Positions 13,951 through 26,036 of a stretch of 64,000 nt of DNA are shown one piece after another. Position numbers and translations under genes: made by a program. Under the pieces are notes generated by a model that saw only the letters and a program-made list of their open reading frames with translations, searched no databases and was not told the origin of the DNA. This DNA is from Portulaca oleracea. Lineage: Eukaryota; Streptophyta; Magnoliopsida; Caryophyllales; Portulacaceae. Position 1 is the stretch's first letter. Each line of letters starts with the position of its first letter. Where the stretch lies: contig CM055893.1 in NCBI GenBank assembly GCA_029582165.1, positions 24,465,179-24,529,178 of the forward strand. Reading direction: 5' to 3'.

Positions 13951-15228
13951 AAAACAAAGCATTTATATTCAAATATTGCATATGTCCAATGAGGCAAGAA
14001 TCAATAAACTAGTATTCATCTAATACTTAAGACTAAAGCCATCGATACACTATACTTTTGGTAGAATATGATCCTAAGAAAAACTTTCTTAGGGAAATTT
14101 TTTATGTGACAAATTTTTTTAGGAAAATTTATTTTACAATATTTGGTTGAGGTTACAAAATTCATTAGAAAATTGTTTTTGAAATGTACAAATAACCCAT
14201 ATTATAATTATTTTGGTTTGTTATAGCAGGATGTATATTTTACAAATTTGCAAAATTTATTCCTACAGCGAAAATTTTCCCTTCCTCCTTTATAGCAAAT
14301 TTCTTTTTACAATGATCATTGTAAATTTGTGAATCCCATGTAAAATGTTTTCTATTGACATCAAACAAAAAAAAATATTGATCAACTTTAAAAAAAAAAA
14401 CTACCAATTTTCCCATAATCTAAACATACACGCTCTAAGTTTCAAATTGGATTCCCGTATCATAGACTTCATAGTTAACACATAGAAATACTTGGGGGCG
14501 CTGAAAATTTTAAAATGAAATATAGAATGTTAAAAACGAGTAAAAGTTTGTATAATGCAAGGTATTGTCGTTTTTAAAAGAGTTTTTTTTTTTTTTCCGA
14601 TTGATTTCCCTAGTTTTTTAATTTAAGATTTCATTAATAAACCTCCCCAGGCCAATATATATATGTCAAACAAAAGAAATGAAATGAGATTATCCCAAAC
14701 CTATTAGAATAAAGTAAAACTATATCTATTCTTATTTTATTTTACTTTGTCTTATCTTATTACCATACCCAACATATTTTTATATAATCTATCACTAAAA
14801 TTCTTCAATTTAATTCATAGTATTTATTTAAAAATGAAACAAAGTTAGCTGATTGTGATATTTACTTATCTCTACTACTTTACATACATTTCCCTGTTCA
14901 ACCCTTATCTTCTTCCTTACTTATCATTCAGGGAATATGACCGAATTTTAATAATAAAATTAATAATATAAAATATTTGATAAAATTAAATAAACCATGT
15001 ACTTTTTCTCCGTCTTTTTATTTGTCCACTTAACTAATTTTTTTTAATCCCTTGTTATTTGTCATATTCTTATTTCTATAATCGTGTTTGGACAATTAGA
15101 TTCTCTATTGGGAAAATTTGCAAATACCTTCTTTAGGTTTATGGCATTTATAAATTTAGTTATGATGTTTTTGAGTTAATATTTACCCACCTTTAGCTTT
15201 TAAATCAATTTCATTTAGCTACTTCAAA
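13951..15228. other. AT-rich spacer, nothing recognised
   Basis: Very AT-rich, with homopolymer runs near 14370, 14390 and 14581. I see no gene, RNA or bounded element here. Confidence 0.6.
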
Positions 15229-15400
15229 TACTCCCTCCGTTCTATATTAATTGACTTTGATAAAATTTTGACCATTAATTATTTACAAATTATAATGAGT
15301 TACAATATGAAATTAGAGTTTTTCAAATGTAAATTAATACAACAAAGACAAAAGAGAATAAAAATTAATGTCAAATAAAATTTTAAAAATTAACCCGTCT
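15229..15400 (+). mobile_element. Truncated Stowaway-like MITE
   Basis: Begins TACTCCCTCCGTTCTATATTAATTGAC, the characteristic CTCCCTCCGT end with a TA target, written here only to show its start. The matching GGAGGGAGTA end is not found downstream, so the 3' part is lost or diverged. Confidence 0.6.
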
Positions 15401-16906
15401 GTAAGCGGATATTATAGCTAGTCATAAAGTAGAAAGGGATCTTGTGTTGTTGTGTTGTGAAGGTCTGCCTACCTGCCTACTAGCTTGTGTTTATACATGA
15501 ATTTATTATTTCACCCTTGAATATAGTAATTAATTAGTAGCTTACATTAGCTTATTTTTACACGCAAATTTATTATTTTGCGTTCAAAAATAATAACAAA
15601 GGATCCTATCATCAAATGAATATTTAGTTACTAACTCTATCAATTCGGACGGACGGGTTAACTACAGGTCATATGTATATTTGATTATTGCAAATACAAT
15701 TTAAGTATATTTGATATTAAAAATACGAGTTGGATCTATTTTGAATTCGGCTAAATACCTATATTTTTTATTCACACACAAATTTTGGTATTCGAATACA
15801 ATAACCAAAAATTGTAAGATCAAATAAAAATTAAGCTATTAAATCTATCAATTCGAACGAACGAATTAAATATATGTAGAGGACATATTTGATTAGGACA
15901 ATTAAGTACTGTCCGATTGTATTTCAGATCTAAAAAATTTGACGTTAAAAAGTTAAGTATGTTTTGGATTCAAATAAATATAGATTGGATTTATTTAATT
16001 AACCTGGGTTTGTGTGTTACTGAAACAAGAATGTTCAAATTGGAGAGTCCAACTCTAAAATTAGTATTTCTAACTTGTGCAATGATCTTAAACATGACAC
16101 GACACATAACATTTTGTTGTCAAATAAAGAAATAAAAGGTTTAAATTACCTTATATTACAGCAAGAAGATAAAGTTGATGAAATATTCATTAGTAGTTTA
16201 TAGCAATGGAGGGTTGGGGTCAAGGGATTCTGAACTGCTCTTTCTATCTCCTTTGGACAGTTGTGGCAAGCTAAGGTATTATTATCGCTTGTTGAAGCAA
16301 GATAGCTTTAGTGTGTTAGGCACTAATGCCTTGCGCTGTTCAAATTCTTACAAGTATAATGCATAGAAAAGAATGGGTTGACAGAGACATAAACCTTATA
16401 TATTAATTAGAATCTTAGTGGGTACAATTAATATTACCTTCCAAGAATGAATCTTTACAGAATCAAATTATGTTATATGTGAACATATGGAAACTTCGCA
16501 TAGAATGCCTTCCGTGCCTTTCATGACATGCCAAGTTTAGCTTTTGGTGTGGAAAGTTTTTAGTGACAAATATAATAACACCAATTCACTTAGCATTTGG
16601 GTTTTGATAGGTTTAATTCAATTTATCCTTGTAATAGTCCAGATATGATTATAAAATATGGTTTAAAAGATTAAATATATAAAAATTTCAGTAAGATACA
16701 TCTTTCTTAATGTTAGGAGGAAGAAATATCTTAAAAGAGCTTGTAATGATTTACAGAGTTAACCGTCTTTCTTTGAAATCGTTCTGATAATTTCTAAGAC
16801 TTGGATATGAGTTAGAATGTTACAATGAAATTATCAATGATGTAATTGGCTAGGTTGAATTATAACTACTCCAATCTACCGTGCATTTATTCATGATAGA
16901 CATATC
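15401..16906. other. AT-rich spacer with a diverged direct repeat
   Basis: Two segments about 205 bp apart share CTATCAATTCG.ACG.ACG followed by a similar TATTTGATTA tract (about 15637 and 15842). They suggest a degenerate tandem or transposon end. A 63-codon frame at 16175-16366 has no recognisable domain. No gene is called. Confidence 0.4.
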
Positions 16907-18009
16907 TGTTGAGTTACGTTTAATTAGTATTATTTTGATACAAGACAAAAAGCATAATTTCAATATGGATCATAGTGAATATCAAAGTTAAAAGAATTTT
17001 GAGTCACATATAAATAATTGATGCTCTTAAAATCAATTACTATTATAGATATTAATTTATTTAACTACTTAATTAGTGGAAAAATTGATCATATTATTTG
17101 TGAAAGATATGTGAAGATCATTTATGTATGTATAGAATAAATTGCATGCGTGGAATGTTTTAGATGGATCACACATATCATATTATTTATTCTCCCTTTC
17201 AAAATTAACAATGCCCAATAAAACCATGAAGATATGGATGGGATTTGCAAATCATGTGATTATCCATACATTTATTACCTAATTCAAAATATATGCCCTA
17301 TCTTGTGAGTTGTTGCAGAGAAAAAGGAATGACAAATTTGAATCATATTCTATCCTTCATAAAGCAAGATAGCCACGGCAATATCATGCATAATTATATA
17401 TGATCAAGACAATCGCATGATGATTATGCATATCATCATTTTCCATGGTTGACGAGATAAACATGAGCACAAGAATATCAACACTTGCCTTTAGCTTATT
17501 TCATTCAATCCTAATATTTCATGGCAAGTTCAAGTATAAATACAGAGAGTCTTGATCGTTGAAGGCGACAAGAAACAAGACAAGCATACTACTCACTTGA
17601 GCGTTATTTCATACTATTGTTTGTGAGATCACCAAAGAATTATTGTATTACATTTCTACTTTCTATTTGAGCCAAGAGTATTAGGGTGAGGACTAGGAGT
17701 TGAGAGGAAGACTCCTCCCACACTTAATTGAGAGGTGATATTAAGTGGTGGGTTAGATCTTGAGAGTAGAGGAGGCTCTAAGATTGTCTACGGTTCATCC
17801 TAATAAGAGCTCGAGATTCAATCCTAGAGTTGGAGAACTCTAGGCGGTGACGTACTCCATTGGGAGGAACATCGTTAACAACCACCGTGTCATTTATCAT
17901 TTATTTTCCGCAATTTAATTTCACATTTAAATTTACGCATCTTATTTTAATTAAATTTTTTGTTTGTAATTACCCTATTCACCCCCCTCTAGGGTAATCT
18001 TATCTTTCA
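16907..18009 (+). repeat. 5' LTR of the Copia element
   Basis: 1,103 bp from TGTTGAGTTACG to ATCTTTCA. It contains a TATA box (GTATAAATAC near 17533), followed by the likely transcription start region. It pairs with 34943-36045. Confidence 0.95.
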
Positions 18010-18011
18010 AT

Positions 18012-18023
18012 TGGTATCAGAGC
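18012..18023 (+). other. Primer-binding site (tRNA-Met type) of the Copia element
   Basis: TGGTATCAGAGC lies 2 bp after the 5' LTR. This is the standard plant Copia primer site complementary to the 3' end of initiator tRNA-Met. It is not a tRNA gene. Confidence 0.92.
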
Positions 18024-18063
18024 CTAACCTATTTGCGTGACTTAACCGTCTATAGGAACGATC

Positions 18064-19783
18064 ATGGCTTTCTCTAACACAAATATGGAGGGTAGATCAA
18101 CTGTTAGACCACCTCTCTTTTGCGGAAAAGATTTTGGTTATTGGAAAAATGCTATGCGTATATTTATTGAATCCACTGATATGGAACTTTGGAGGATTAT
18201 TGAAAAAGGCCCTTATGTTGTCCCAAAGATTAGAAATAAAGAAAACGAATTAGTGGATAAACTCGAAGAGGAATATACTAATGTTGAATGGGAAAAACTC
18301 TCAAAAAATTCTAGGGCAAAACATATTCTTTATTGTGGTTTGGATGCTAACGAATATAATCGTATTTCTGCTTGTGATACAGCTTAGGAGATTTGGAACA
18401 AATTGGTGGTGACATATGAAGGTACGAGTCAAGTAAGAGAAACTAAGTTGAACATGTACGTGCATCAATATGAGTTGTTCAAGATGGAGCCTAGTGAGTC
18501 AATCAAAGACATGTTCACACGATTCACCAACATCACCAACAACCTAAAATCCCTTGGCAAAGTATACACAAATGAAGAAATGGTGAGAAAAGTGCTCCGG
18601 TGCCTTCCCAAAAATAAATGGGGTCCCAAAGTTACCGCTATAGAGGAGGCACAAGATCTCAAGAAGCTTTCACTAGATGATCTTTTGGGAAAACTTCTTA
18701 CCCATGTGATACATCTAGCCGAAGAAGAGAAGGAAGCATCCATCAAGAAAGGTATCGCCCTAAAGGCCGCCAAAGAGAATGATGACTCATCCGAAGAAGA
18801 AGGAGAAAGTGAAGACAATAACGACCCCCCTTGCCTTGGTGGTTCGAGATCTTCGAAAGATGGCCCGAATGAAGAAGTACAATTCCAAAGAGAATAAAAA
18901 CAAGGAATCCTCATCAAAGAGAAGTGAAAAAGCTCCTAAAGGTAAGTCCTCCAACTTTAATAAAAATGAAACTAATAATGTTTCTTGTTATGGATGTAGT
19001 ATGCCAGGGCATATGATAAAGGATTGCCCATTACTTCAAAAGTTGGAAGAATACCGCAAACTTAAACCAAAGAAAGACAAAAAGAAGGCTATGGTCGCCG
19101 CTTGGAATGATAGCGACTCAAGCGACAATGATAGCGATGAGGAGTATACGGCCAACTTATGTCTAATGGCCAAAGAAGGAATGGACAATGATGAAACCGA
19201 GTACGAAAGCTCGGATGAGGTAGAACTCTCTCCCCTTCATGAATACTCTAAAACTGAATTAATTGAATTTTTAATCGAGTGTGCAAAAGTAGAAGAAAAA
19301 CAATCATCTAAAATTAAAGAATTAAAAAGAACGATACAAGAATTAAATGAAAAAAACTCCACCTTAGAAAAGGAGAATAACAATTATTGCAAGAGGATAG
19401 AAAATCTTGAAAAAGAAAAATGTGACTTACAAAATAAATGTGACGATAATAAACAAATAATTTTAAAATTTACAAAAGGACAAGAGAATTTAGACAGGCT
19501 AATTTGCACTCAACGAGCATCATTTAATAAAGAAGGGGTTGGATACAACCCATCGAGTAAAAAGAAAAACTATAATAATTTATTTAAACCCTCATCACAT
19601 AAATCAAGTTCAAGCAAGTGTAAATATTGCTTAAGAAATGGGAATCATGCATATTATTGTCATTATAAAATTTCAACACCTAAAATTGTTCAAATTTGGG
19701 TTCCGAAAGGAACTAAACCCCCTAACATGATTTCTAGTAATTGTGATGCAATTTTCAATGTCAAAGGAAGTAGAAGGGTTTGA
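18064..19783 (+). pseudogene. Copia gag (capsid/nucleocapsid), interrupted
   Basis: Capsid and nucleocapsid polyprotein of the Copia element. 18064-18387 has the N-terminal Copia gag segment (FCGKDFGYWKNAM). A TAG at 18385-18387 stands where Gln is expected (CAG to TAG), and the same frame continues 18403-18897 with the gag core. A one-base change in the C run near 18828 shifts the frame; 18779-19783 then carries a zinc knuckle CYGCSMPGHMIKDC (about 18988-19029), a Glu/Lys-rich coiled-coil-like part and a second Cys/His motif, CKYCLRNGNHAYYC. The frame ends in TGA at 19781, with TAG 15 bases further on, just before the protease. Confidence 0.9.
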
Positions 19784-19798
19784 TGTTTTGTTTTGTAG

Positions 19799-21409
19799 GT
19801 GCCCTTGAAATCCAAGGAAAAGTTATGGTACCTTGATAGTGGATGCTTAAGACACATGAGTGGAAATCCTTCACTATTCTCCGAACTTAAAAGAGAATTT
19901 CATGGAACCGTCACCTTCGGAGACAAAAGTAAAGGTAAAATAATCGGCGTTGGAAAAATTGGTAAAAACTCTCAACACTTACTAGATCATGTTTATCTCG
20001 TTGATGGGTTAAAATATAATCTTTTAAGTATATCTCAATTGTGTGATAAAGGAAATCGTGTATCTTTTGAGTCTACTCAGTGTCAAGTAGAGGACATAAA
20101 AACCGGCAAGATTAATCTCCAAGGACCTAGAATAAAAAATGTTTATGGAATTAATCTAGATGACATCCCATCTCAAAATTTATCTTGTCTTAAAACATCT
20201 CATGATGATATATGGCTTTGGCATCGTAGATTAGGACACGCTAGCATGCATTCTATTAACAAATTAGTTAAACATGAATTAGTACGTGGTTTACCCCCTT
20301 GCAATTTTGAAAAAGATCATATATGTGATGCATGTACTAAAGGAAAACAAACACGTAGTTCATTTAAATCAAAAAATTGCATAAGCACATCTAGACCATT
20401 AGAATTGCTTCATATGGACCTTTGTGGACCTATCTCCATAGAAAGTTTAAAAGGTAGCAAATATATTCTTGTCATAATTGATGATTTCTCACGGTCTACA
20501 TGGGTATCCTTCTTAAGAGAGAAAAATGAAGCCTTTAAAGAATTTGCCAAATTATGTAAACAAATTCAAGTTTTCAAAAATTCACAAATTGTTGCTATTA
20601 GAAGTGATCATGGTAGGGAATTTGATCAAAAAGATTTTTATGAGTTTTGTGCTAATCATGGTATTTCTCATAATTTTTCCGCTCTTAGAACCCCACAACA
20701 AAATGGAGTAGTAGAAAGAAAAAATCGCACTTTAGAAGACATGGCTAGAACAATTATTTGCGAAAATAATTTACCTAAATATTTTTGAGTCGAAGCGGTT
20801 AACACCGCAAATTATATTTTAAATAGATGTCTCATCCGTCCAATTTTGAAAAAGACACCTTATGAACTCTTTAAAGGACGTAAACCTAGTGTCTCATATT
20901 TTAAACCTTTTGGTTGTAAATGTTTTATTCACAATAATGGTAAAAATAATTTAGGAAAATTTGATGCTAGAAGCTTGAAGGAATTTTTGTAGGATATTCA
21001 TCTCATAGTAAAGCATATAGAGTTTTTAACAAAAGGACTAAAATTATAGAAGAAAGCATACATGTTGTTTTTGATGAATCTAATGATGGCACGCTTAGCA
21101 CCATTTCTTTTGAAGAACTCACATTAAATAAATATAATAATGATGAGGAAGAAATTTTAAACAATACACCTCAAATAAAAGAGACCTATCATGAAATAAT
21201 TCCACCACACGAAGAAAATATTACTCGTGAAATTGAACAATCCATACATGAAGAAAATATACCTCATGAAAATATTGATGAACAAGTGTCTCAAGAAAAT
21301 GAAAAAGGGTTTAAATTTAAATCTTATCATCCTAAGGATAATCTTTTAACCGATATCTCCACAGGAATAAGAACTCGTTCATCTTTACGAAATTTTTGTG
21401 CATTCTCCT
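19799..21409 (+). pseudogene. Copia pol, first part: protease and integrase
   Basis: The protease has LDSGC.RHMSG near its start, with the catalytic Asp in DSG. A GAG-pre-integrase HHCC region (LWHRRLGHAS and CDACTKGK) follows, then the integrase core with the D-D-E residues in HMDLCGP, RSDHGREF and GVVERKNRT. A TGA at 20786-20788 replaces a Trp codon, and a single-base loss near 20975 shifts the frame, after which coding continues to 21409. There the nested Athila-like element cuts the gene between the integrase C-terminal part and the reverse transcriptase. Confidence 0.92.
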
Positions 21410-22852
21410 TGATAGGCCGCAAGTGCACGGGTGAAATTGTAGCATAAATCAAGGTCGTTCCCACAGGGACTTTTCCTTTCAACGCACTGAACTAGCCTCC
21501 TAATTGATCGCTAAGTCGATCCGTTTTTGGTTTGAAATAACTAATTCTAAATCTAATCACAATCAAGAACTAAACAAAAGGTTATTCACACAAACTTTTC
21601 GAATTTAATCAAGGTAAAAAGGCGTTCAGGGGACGAAACCTAAGTCGAATAACGAATCAACGATGTGGATTGAACTTTCATTTCATTAATTTGCACAATA
21701 AAGGTTCGATAATCGCATAGAATACTTCGCAATGAGATTTTGCCACTAGAGCGAATTGCCAAGACTAACCAAGCACCTACTTTCGTGGTTATTTCGATTT
21801 AGTCAAGGTTAAAGATCAAATCATCTCAAGAACCCTAATTAAAACTTCTATGTCTAGATAATTTTAACTAGTTCAATCTAGGTTTTCGGGTAATCAAACT
21901 TCTCCTTTCGGTACTTCAATCAACAACCTATTAACATGCAATTGGTGATCATGCAAAAGCAATAACAATTCAATTCAAAGACCAAATAGATTGAAACAAA
22001 CTAAATTCATGATAATTCAATCCAACAAAGTCAATTCATCAAGCAACTTCAAAGGTTCATCCCCTAAACTAAAAAGAACTACTCACAATTCATGTTTAAA
22101 ACTACAAAGCAAATGAAATCTATTCTAGAAAGCATATGAAAATCTATGAGAGAATGAGAAACAAACCCAAGTGAAGAACAAACTTGCTAGGGATCAACGA
22201 TGGAGGACTTTTGCTCCTCCACTTCAAAGTATGTTCGAGTTGCTCTTCAATCTTCAATCTACTCTCAATCTTCAATCATGGAATGGAATGGAATATGGAT
22301 GATGAATGATATGATTAAGGCATGAAATGGATGACGGTGGATGATTCTTCTTTCTACTCGGCCGAAAATCCGCATAATATAGGCAAACATCACTTCAAAA
22401 CCGCCGAAAATGAAAAGACAGGAGAGACACGGACCGTGCCAGGGTAAGCACGGACCGTGCCCCATGTGACACGGACCGTGCTCCCTGTGACACGGACCGT
22501 GTCAGCTCACTGCTCATATTATCTCACTCTCTGGCCATAGACACGACCCGTGGTCTTCCTGGGGGCACCCGTGTCACTGCTTTTTCGAGCCTAGGAGTAC
22601 TTTGGGCCATTGTTTGGGCCTTGGGTGATCCAACACCTCACTTCTTGGTCCTTTAAACTCATAACTTGGATCTACACTTGCTTTTTGGGCTCGGTTTACA
22701 TCGATTCTTCACAAATTCTCTACAAAACTCACCAAACTCCAAACCAAGTGTAATATGGGAAATTCGGGTATAAAATAACACAATCAAATCAAATATTTCC
22801 CAAATTCCAATCAAAACAACCAAATATTCATATATACAAGAAGCACTTATCA
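21410..22852 (-). repeat. 3' LTR of the Athila-like element
   Basis: 1,443 bp, TGATAGGCCGC to CACTTATCA on plus. It contains four near-palindromic CACGGACCGTG copies at about 22430-22503. A run with GGGGGATTT on the minus strand just outside it (about 22853-22862) is the likely polypurine tract. Confidence 0.94.
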
Positions 22853-24779
22853 AAATCCCCCATGCTTAGTCCTTGCTTGTCCCTAAGCAAGTCCAAACTC
22901 AAAAGAAAAGGCAAAGAAAGAAAATGAAAGAAAGTAAAAGAAAACGGGACAAAAAGACTCAAAGAACTCAAAGCAAAAGTAAAAAGACTCAAAAGTAAAA
23001 ATTAACAAAAACGAAATTTTTTTATATAATTACAACTCTTAAGGATGGCAAAGATAGAACATTCAATCAACCCAATCTAATCTAAAGTACAGCCCGAGAG
23101 TGAAAAAGAAAAGCCAATTTACACAAGTAAATGAAGACAAATTATTCAAGAATACTCATCAAGTTCAACCAACCACCCTTAATCACCGAATGAGATAAGA
23201 AGGCACATGTTAAGCATGAAACTAGGTTAGAATGAAGAGCAAACTCACTTTCTGGGAATGTGGAAACACTCCTCTCATGTGTTTAAATATGAAAAATCAT
23301 TGAAAGTTCGCTCAAATACTCAAACCAAAGCCACAACCAACCACGTACTTGCTAAGAATCTCAACTCTCCACCGCAATTTGCAAAGCAACAATGACAATC
23401 AAGAGGACTTTCAAGGGTTGTAACGGGGCTAGGGTTAAGGGTAAGGAGTGGATAATATTTGGGAATTGTGGAGCTAGAAGCCAAAGCTTGAAATTATGTC
23501 GCACCAATTCAACATACATACACTCTCACCACTTAAAATCAATCCAAATCAACCCCACAAACAATTGGAAACTTGCCTCAAAACAAAAGAAACACAATGT
23601 CAAACACTTTATTCTCTTTTTTTTCTTTTTTTCCGGAATTCTCCGATTTTTATGTTTTTTTTTCACTTTTTCTATATTTTTCCCTTTTTCCTTTCTTTTT
23701 CTCTTTTTTTTTGTTTTTTTCTTTGAATAAAACACACACAAAAACAAACAAACTCACACATATATACATCTCACTAGGCAAGTTTCAATTCTACCCAACA
23801 ACCTCAATGTACATAATTTGGGGAATTAAATCAACATTTACAACTCAAACCAATCCCCATCACAAACCAAACCACCAAAGTAACCATAATCAACCCAACT
23901 TCAAACTCAAAACATTTCAAGCAATGACTTAAGGGTAGGAAATATATAATCGGCCAAGGCTTATAATATGGGTTCAAGAAAAGAAATGGTCAAGGCAAGA
24001 AAGGGCTAACTAAGGATATTCTGATGTAAATGGGTGGTCAAGGCTTGCGGGTTCAAATCCTAATGCCTCTATCATCTTGTCAATGTACAACACATAGCAA
24101 TTTCAAGGAGATGCAAAGCAAATGAAGGAGGATGCAACAATGGTGAGTCACTCATGGAAATAAGACTAATAAAAATGATTAGTCTTTTCTTTTAGGCTTA
24201 TGTGGACTCACGGGTAGCGCTCAACAATCATTACCTAGTTTAAAAAGATATTCATATGCACAACTCACACTTACAATAGAAACAAAGGCAATCGATCTTA
24301 CTATCCTAGCACAATTCTCACAACAATTAGCTTCACAACTCATGTCAATTCACAGTCTTTCACAAACGGGCTATACAAGATCAAATCAAGTCAAAAGAAA
24401 ACTATCTCGCCAAATCCTAAATCAAACAGTTTTTTTACTTTTTTTTTCTTTTTTTTTTTAAAATTTGTTCTTTTTTTTTTCAATAACCGTTTACAAGACT
24501 CAAAATGAAAATAAGAAAATAAGAAAATGAAAATAACCTACAAAAAGAAGAAATTAAAAACTACAAGAAAATCTAGAAACTCAAAAGAAAAGAAAATCAA
24601 AACAAAAGAAAAAGACTCAAAACAAGTTAAAAATCAAAAATAAAAAAAAACGACTCAAAACACATATATCCACAAAAAGTTACACAAATCCCCCCATGCT
24701 TGAACCGAGCATTGTCCGCAATGCGAAACATCACCCGAGAAGCAAAGGAAGAAAGCAAAAAAAGGTCACAAGGAGGGAA
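22853..24779. other. Non-coding internal region of the Athila-like element, 3' part
   Basis: A/T-rich and low-complexity, with long T runs (23620-23725, 24428-24482) and A-rich repeats. Phe-rich or Lys-rich open frames here are products of composition. No reverse transcriptase or integrase motif is visible on either strand. Confidence 0.75.
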
Positions 24780-25193
24780 TCATGGAGGTGGAGGAGGGGG
24801 TGGGTTGCATGTATGGTTAAGCTGCCAATCACGAACGGATCGCATCAAGGCAAGCATCTCATCCTGACCGCGCTCAATCCTACCCTGAGAGTCTCGAAGT
24901 GCTTGAAACTCAAGCTCACAATAAATTTGGAGGCCGTTTAGCCTCTCTTCAAGGGTAGGCTCACCATCACCCTCATCACTGTGCTCATCACTGCTACTGT
25001 CACCACTTTCTCCACCCTCTCGGATGGCTAGTGGGGCCTCAAAATCGGGCTGGTTTGGGTCCATGGGAGGGAGAAAGAGGATGTTAGGGACATGTTGGAT
25101 GGACACATGATCATGGGGAAGCCGCATCTTCTCATTGTTAGGGTACCGCCACAAAAGCAATGACCGCCCAATGTACACATTTTCATAGAACAA
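24780..25193 (-). pseudogene. ATHILA ORF, C-terminal part
   Basis: Continuation of the ATHILA-type ORF in a shifted frame: an N-terminal part rich in hydrophobics, an acidic Ser/Glu/Asp stretch and a Pro run at the end (minus strand). It follows 25362-26036 after about 170 bp that carry stops. The role of this protein is unknown; it occupies the place of an env-like gene in Athila elements. Confidence 0.6.
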
Positions 25194-25361
25194 AAGGTCT
25201 TAGCGTCCGTAAACAAAGGTCCACTAACTAAATCTCATTGATGGCGAAAGGGGTCCCAACCAAAATGTCTTGCTAATACGCTTAGTAGACCCCATAACAA
25301 TATCCCCTTCCCAGCTAGCATGTCGCTCTAAGTGAAGAGCAAAGAGGGCGTGAGGTTAACA

Positions 25362-26036
25362 TCAGTGGGCATAGTACATCCCCATATCACAAAAATTCAC
25401 TTTAGATGCAACATTCATGCTATCACCACGACCAAACATACCACAGATAGAATCACGAACAACCCGAAAAGTCGGATTGCAGATGGCAGTGCATTTAGAC
25501 TTGCGAGGGTTATAATCAGTTCTAGTAGTAAGGAACTGCCAAAATGCTTTGGGGTTCCAAACATCATCATCAGGCATCTCTCGCCTCCCTCGATCAGTTA
25601 TGACAGGCAGTTGAAAAATCTCAGCAAATTCAGTCAAAGTGAGGGAATGGGTCTCCTCATCGATGTTAAAGCTAATCAAACCCTCCCTAGTGGTCAAATC
25701 TACTTCGAAGGTGCTAAGCACCTCCAAGGTCAGATTGCGAAAGGTAGGTTCTCTCATCCGGGCAAAACGCAACAAGCCACATCGATTTAATAACCATTCA
25801 ACATCAGTTAACATACCAGTCGCAGCCAAGAAGGGTTCATGCATAAATCTAGTTGCTACAACTTTCCGCGTGCTTAAAGCAAGGTAACGGTCATACATTT
25901 CACCTTCAAGGTTGAATGGATTGTTACCTCGATTAGGTCGTGACGAGCGCGCACCTTTGTCCTTCCCTTTTCCTCCATCAGCCTTCCGCCTCTTAGAAGA
26001 CGGCTCCTCTTGAACTGGACCTTTACCCCTAGCCAT
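25362..26036 (-). pseudogene. ATHILA ORF (ATHILA ORF-1 family), N-terminal part
   Basis: The minus-strand ATG at 26036 opens a basic N-terminus (MARGKGPVQEEPSSKRRK), then a conserved block with EMYDRYLALSTRKVV, LNRCGLLRFARMREPTFRN and LTEFAEIFQLP, which I recognise as the ATHILA ORF family found downstream of gag in Athila-type Gypsy elements. The frame breaks at 25362. The upstream frame to 26078 was not used because the Met at 26036 fits the family start. Function is not known. Confidence 0.75.

Noticed and set aside
18012..18023. Possible tRNA-related sequence TGGTATCAGAGC
   Set aside because: It lies directly after the Copia LTR and is the primer-binding site; no cloverleaf surrounds it.
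22265..22465. A 66-codon frame repeated identically at 31311-31511
   Set aside because: The repeat is explained by the two LTRs of the Athila-like element; there is no conserved domain.
22429..22503. CRISPR-like regularly spaced short repeats
   Set aside because: The CACGGACCGTG copies are too short and few, irregularly spaced, and lie in a plant LTR.
23392..23932. Phe-rich open frames that could suggest a membrane protein
   Set aside because: They come from T-rich low-complexity DNA inside the Athila-like element and overlap in all three frames.
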